Origin: DTU015 sp012837895
GTDB taxonomy: Bacteria > Bacillota > Sulfobacillia > Fermentithermobacillales > Fermentithermobacillaceae
NCBI GenBank assembly: GCA_050952085.1
Contig: JBMNKH010000004.1
Span: 620,001 to 684,000 of the forward strand
Direction of reading: 5' to 3'
Length of the DNA stretch: 64,000 nt
Positions 60,731 to 64,000 of the stretch are shown piece after piece. The position numbers and the translations under genes are program-made. Below the pieces are notes generated by a model. The model did not search any database, was not told the origin of the DNA, and worked only from the letters and a program-made list of their open reading frames with translations. The stretch's first letter is position 1, and each line of letters starts with the position of its first letter.

Positions 60731-61891
60731 GTGAAACTGTCTGACCTTTTCGGCGTGTCTTTGCGGGGGCTTACAACTAACAAGCTGCGGTCTGCTCTTA
60801 CTATGCTGGGTGTGATTATCGGCGTGGCTTCAGTCATCGCCTTAGTATCAGTAGGCGAAGGGGCCCGGAGAGACGTTATCGAGAGTTTTGAAAGCATTGG
60901 GACTAATATCCTCAGGCTGTATATGAAGCGGTGGGATGCCAGGCTCACCCTTGATCAGGTGAACGAACTCAAGCAAAGGGTCCCTGACCTGGAAGGAACC
61001 TTGTCCCAAGTGTGGTGGGGTGAACGGGTAACTTACGAAGGAAAAGAAGGATATTGGTCTACCCAAGGTGTAACTGAGAGCTTCCCGCATATAAGGAGTC
61101 ACGATCTCTATACGGGAAGGTTTTTTACAGCTGTCGAAGTGGAGATTGCCCGTCCTGTAGCGGTTATAGGCTGGCAGATTATGCAAGACCTGTTTGCCGG
61201 GCGGAATCCTGTAGGGAAATATATATACATTGAGCAGGAACCCTTTGAAATCGTCGGTGTGCTGGAGGAAAAAGGCGAGTACCTGGGTGAAGGAGTTGAC
61301 CACACGATTTATGTGCCTATCACAGTTGCCATGCGGCGGAGGGGCACTGACAGGGTCGATGAGGTGCTGCTGAAAGCAAAGAGCAGGGATACCGTGGAAG
61401 CGGTCCAGCTCACTGTAGAGCGGATTTTCGAGGCCAGGTACGGGCCTGATTCAGTGTGGATATGGACCCAGCAGTCCATGCTGGAACAACTCCAGGAATC
61501 CACCAGGACTATGACCTTGATGTTAGGTGCGATTGCCGGAGTGTCGCTGCTTGTCGGGGGTATAGGCGTGATGAACATCATGCTTGTGGCGGTTACAGAG
61601 CGCACAAGGGAAATCGGCCTCAGGAAAGCCATGGGTGCCAGGCAGTCTCACATACTGCTCCAATTCTTGTTGGAGTCAGCGTGCCTGTGTGCGCTGGGAG
61701 GCATCGCCGGTGTGCTTGGAGGTATAGGAGGGTCCAGACTAGTCGCTAAACTTGGGCCCAGGACTGCCATATCGCCTCTATCCATCGGCGTAGCTTTTGG
61801 GTTTGCAGTGCTTGTAGGTTTTATATTCGGTGTATACCCTGCCATGCGCGCAGCTAGGTTGGAACCTGTGGAAGCTTTGAGGAGCGATTGA
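60731..61891 (+). CDS. MacB-like (FtsX-fold) ABC transporter permease
   Basis: A 386-residue permease with the N-terminal helix (SLRGLTTNKLRSALTMLGVIIGVASVIALVSVGEGA) followed by a large extracytoplasmic MacB-PCD domain (about 45-250). Three C-terminal helices include MNIMLVAVTERTREIGLRKAMGAR and FGVYPAMRAARLEPVEALRSD, the hallmark ending. It couples to a LolD/MacB-type ATPase. None is adjacent; the ATPase gene at 1570 is the only candidate in the window. GTG 60731 follows AGGAGGG. With the adaptor it would form a mechanotransmission-type exporter for a peptide, lipid or antibiotic. Confidence 0.92.
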   Translation: MKLSDLFGVSLRGLTTNKLRSALTMLGVIIGVASVIALVSVGEGARRDVIESFESIGTNILRLYMKRWDARLTLDQVNELKQRVPDLEGTLSQVWWGERVTYEGKEGYWSTQGVTESFPHIRSHDLYTGRFFTAVEVEIARPVAVIGWQIMQDLFAGRNPVGKYIYIEQEPFEIVGVLEEKGEYLGEGVDHTIYVPITVAMRRRGTDRVDEVLLKAKSRDTVEAVQLTVERIFEARYGPDSVWIWTQQSMLEQLQESTRTMTLMLGAIAGVSLLVGGIGVMNIMLVAVTERTREIGLRKAMGARQSHILLQFLLESACLCALGGIAGVLGGIGGSRLVAKLGPRTAISPLSIGVAFGFAVLVGFIFGVYPAMRAARLEPVEALRSD

Positions 61892-61979
61892 AGGCAGCCG
61901 CCTCTGTGCAGGCGGATTAACATAATAGCGCGAACAAGATAGGGTTCGCTAGGTTAACATAATTTAGGAAGGGATAAAG

Positions 61980-62023
61980 GGCGGCGCCATAGAAATGTCA
62001 GATTATGGCACCGCCTAGTTTTT
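61980..62023 (+). terminator. intrinsic terminator after the MacB-like permease gene
   Basis: A 12-bp stem GGCGGCGCCATA / TATGGCACCGCC (61980-61991 with 62004-62015, one G-T-type wobble) followed by TAGTTTTTG. It isolates comEC transcription from the efflux genes. Confidence 0.9.
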
Positions 62024-62031
62024 GTGGTACA

Positions 62032-64000
62032 GTGAACCCCGGCTCCCAGGGAACTCCGGGAGAATGTGCCGGGGAAAACGCCCGCGAACAGCATTTTGGA
62101 CTGCCAGGCTTGCTGAAGCGTCACAACAGGCCCTTGTTTTGGCCCGCGGTAGGGTTCTTAATAGGTGCTACTTGCCAAGTTCCTACGTTGAAACCCTCAC
62201 TTTGGATGTTGCTGCTTTTCGCAGTCGCCGCCTGTCTCACTTGCTTGCTTCTTGTTTTCAGGGGTTCCGGGCGTATCGGGTCATCCCGGTATCTTGAAGG
62301 CCATGCGTTCACAAAGTCCCGGAAGGTAATTGTGTTGCTGCTGATCGCGGCCGGGTACATGGCAGGGAGCTTCAGGGGGACCCTTTGGGCCAGCCGGATT
62401 TGTGATGCAGAAGAACTAGTGTATCAACAAGCCCGGACCGGATCTAATCTTGTGGTAGTTCAAGTTGTGGACAACCCCAGGAAGGGCCAAGACAGCACCA
62501 CATTCATAGGAAAACTACGTGGCCTTATTGACGAAGGCAGCTTGCATCCCGTCGATCCGTGCTTACCACAAGGTGGACTCCAGGGTGAGCTGCCCGCCCG
62601 GTGCAAGGCTCTTAAGGTGAATGTCCACCTGTACGGGAACGAGGCTATGGTAAAACCCGGTGACTTCGTGGTTGTCAAAGGCAAACTGAGTATCCCATCA
62701 CCTGCTAAGAATCCGGGCGAGTTTGACTATAGACGATATCTCATGGGCAAGCAGGTGTTTATTGAGCTAGAGGGTACGGTCGCGGGCTTTGGGGAAGTAG
62801 ACAGGGGGCTTACTCAGCTGGCTTCCGGCGATAGCCGGAATGGTGGCTGGCGAATATTTGATTGTACCTTTCAGCGGCTGGCACATCACATCGAAACCCG
62901 GATAAGCGCGGCATTCCCCGGAGAACAAGTCAAGGATGAGTGGGGAATCGTAAAGGCGTTGCTTCTGGGTGATAAGAGGGACCTTTCGCCTGAGGATTCG
63001 GAGCATTTCCGCGCGGCTGGCCTTTACAGGTTCATCGCCATAGCCGGTTTTCATGTGCAACTGGTAGCCGGAGCCGTAGAGCGTGCTCTCAGGCGGCTGA
63101 CAAAACACGTGCATGTTTCGAGGATGGCCGGAATAATCGCAGCGCTTTTGCTTGCCGGTTTGTCAGGATGGTCAGTAGGCCCCCTAAGGGCGTTCTTGTG
63201 TGTCCTGTTGAGGCATGTTGCCTTCTGGTGCCGTAGGAAATACGATACCCTGGCCGCATTTGCGGTAAGCAGCATCATCATAGGATGGCGTATCCCATAT
63301 CCCCTGATGGATGTATCTTTCCAGCTAAGCTTTGCAGGGATGCTTGCAGGGTGTGTAGCCCGTGAATGGACTCAAGCTTTCACCAGGAAATATGAGCTGG
63401 GGCTGGCAAGGCGCAGTTTGCTCCAATCTTTCCTCATTGCAGCGCTTCTCCTTCCCTTGCTGGCAACTCATTTTCAAGATGTCTCAATCGCAGGGTTTTT
63501 CCTAGGAGGTTTGTGGGCGCTGCTTTCGGTAGCAGTCACCCTGTCCACACTTCCTGTGTTGTGTTTGCCCACGGCGCTCGCCGGTTCTTTAGGCTGGTTT
63601 CCTTTCTTTGTGGGGAGAGGGCTGAGACAAGTAAGTTCCGTAGCGGCTAAGCTGCCTATGGCCTCATTGGCTTGCCCCGCACCCAAATCAGTTGAAATAG
63701 TGTCATACTTGGGGCTTGTGTTCTTGCTGCTCGATTGGGTTGGAGGATGCGGCCAGGCAACCGGCACCGGGACTCCGGGCTTTATCACCATCAGGGCCGC
63801 TGGGGCAAGGTGTGAAGGCAGGCGACTAGGAGATACCCATACCCCCTCAAGGACGCTGATACGCAGACTTATGGTACTAATCCTGTCTTCTGTGCTGTGC
63901 CTTTCAGTATGCTTCCGCCACTATGTGCTGTGGCCGCAGGTGATCTTTCTAAGCGTGGGCCAGGCAGACAGTGCTGTTGTACGTACAAAAGGCGCCGTTA
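62032..64000 (+). CDS. comEC: ComEC/Rec2 DNA-uptake channel, 3' end outside the window
   Basis: The reading frame is open from the TAG at 61990 to the end of the window. ComEC forms the channel that moves single-stranded DNA across the membrane. The visible part has the N-terminal DUF4131 region, with membrane helices at about 62140-62380 and the KPGDFVVVKG...NPGEFDYRRYLMGKQVF signature. The competence domain includes GDKRDLSPEDSEHFRAAGLYRFIAIAGFHVQL, WSVGPLRAF and PYPLMDVSFQLSFAGMLAG. At the edge the metallo-beta-lactamase domain begins (FLSVGQADSAVV). The start is uncertain: GTG 62032 lies after the terminator but lacks a ribosome binding site; TTG 62110 is an alternative. Confidence 0.92.
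   Translation, partial: MNPGSQGTPGECAGENAREQHFGLPGLLKRHNRPLFWPAVGFLIGATCQVPTLKPSLWMLLLFAVAACLTCLLLVFRGSGRIGSSRYLEGHAFTKSRKVIVLLLIAAGYMAGSFRGTLWASRICDAEELVYQQARTGSNLVVVQVVDNPRKGQDSTTFIGKLRGLIDEGSLHPVDPCLPQGGLQGELPARCKALKVNVHLYGNEAMVKPGDFVVVKGKLSIPSPAKNPGEFDYRRYLMGKQVFIELEGTVAGFGEVDRGLTQLASGDSRNGGWRIFDCTFQRLAHHIETRISAAFPGEQVKDEWGIVKALLLGDKRDLSPEDSEHFRAAGLYRFIAIAGFHVQLVAGAVERALRRLTKHVHVSRMAGIIAALLLAGLSGWSVGPLRAFLCVLLRHVAFWCRRKYDTLAAFAVSSIIIGWRIPYPLMDVSFQLSFAGMLAGCVAREWTQAFTRKYELGLARRSLLQSFLIAALLLPLLATHFQDVSIAGFFLGGLWALLSVAVTLSTLPVLCLPTALAGSLGWFPFFVGRGLRQVSSVAAKLPMASLACPAPKSVEIVSYLGLVFLLLDWVGGCGQATGTGTPGFITIRAAGARCEGRRLGDTHTPSRTLIRRLMVLILSSVLCLSVCFRHYVLWPQVIFLSVGQADSAVVRTKGAV

Noticed and set aside
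1..64000. tRNA genes, insertion sequences or prophage
   Set aside because: No cloverleaf with a T-loop GTTCRA signature, no transposase or integrase, and no phage structural genes were recognised by reading; a covariance-model scan was not possible.

Overview
The window (64 kb, roughly half G+C) looks like the chromosome of an anaerobic, fermentative member of the Bacillota (clostridial grade; genus not identifiable by eye). The evidence is a T-box leader on leuS, a lysine riboswitch, a CIRCE operator on groESL, Rex, a Gx-family membrane protein and a NusG domain II protein, a YtpB-type large-terpene synthase, RocB, DegV, ComEA/ComEC, strong AGGAGG ribosome binding sites and many GTG/TTG starts. 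No rRNA, tRNA, insertion sequence, prophage or CRISPR-Cas gene was seen.

Layout. 0-7 kb: the end of a PKD-domain protein, a LolD/MacB-type ATPase, lgt, a PAS-GAF-GGDEF cyclase, cca and a Gx membrane protein. 7.1-13.1 kb: rex, then a complete sodium-pumping methylmalonyl-CoA decarboxylase (alpha, delta, biotin carrier, beta), the B12-binding small subunit of methylmalonyl-CoA mutase, and meaB. This is an energy-conserving propionate/succinate module, but the mutase large subunit and epimerase are absent. 14.1-17.2 kb: hspR-dnaK-grpE. 17.3-24.4 kb (minus): two ABC exporter half-transporters, a PIG-L deacetylase, a GH4 glycosidase and a BadF-type sugar kinase, probably for amino-sugar use. Next to them lies a decaying second sugar locus: a GPH transporter pseudogene and a GH4 fragment. 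27-31 kb: mnmA, a serine hydrolase and degV. 31.4-34.4 kb (minus): a lysine-riboswitch-controlled amino-acid ABC transporter. 35-42 kb: sfsA, DUF554, a NusG domain II protein, a CPBP protease, a solitary DNA methyltransferase and rocB. 42.7-46.6 kb: a TIM-barrel protein, a YtpB-like terpene synthase and a long-chain polyprenyl diphosphate synthase, together a likely C35 terpene locus. 46.8-54.2 kb: an M14 peptidase, T-box-leuS and comEA. 54.3-64 kb: groESL, bacterioferritin, a broken Fpg-like glycosylase gene, an Spx/ArsC-like protein, a MacA-like adaptor and MacB-like permease with no ATPase beside them, and comEC running off the end.

The most unusual content is intergenic. Two families of palindromic arrays each occur twice, the two copies in opposite orientation. 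Family B (34.48-35.09 and 52.68-53.28 kb) has twelve copies per array of a palindrome close to TGGTGCAC-N3-GTGCACCA, spaced almost exactly 53 bp apart (one gap is 64 bp, one 52). Family A (13.37-13.90 and 48.66-49.25 kb) has TGGTC...GACCA dyads in a 105-bp unit with internal steps of 32, 32 and 41 bp. These spacings correspond to 5, 10 and 3+3+4 turns of B-DNA, as if all dyads were held on one face of the helix. The spacers are themselves shared between arrays, so these are not CRISPRs.

A second theme is expansion of short repeats inside genes. MnmA, the serine hydrolase, both terpene enzymes, one ABC exporter, the CPBP protease, the methyltransferase, ComEA and LeuS all carry low-complexity inserts or extensions, and 8-15 bp tandem duplications are scattered through the window.
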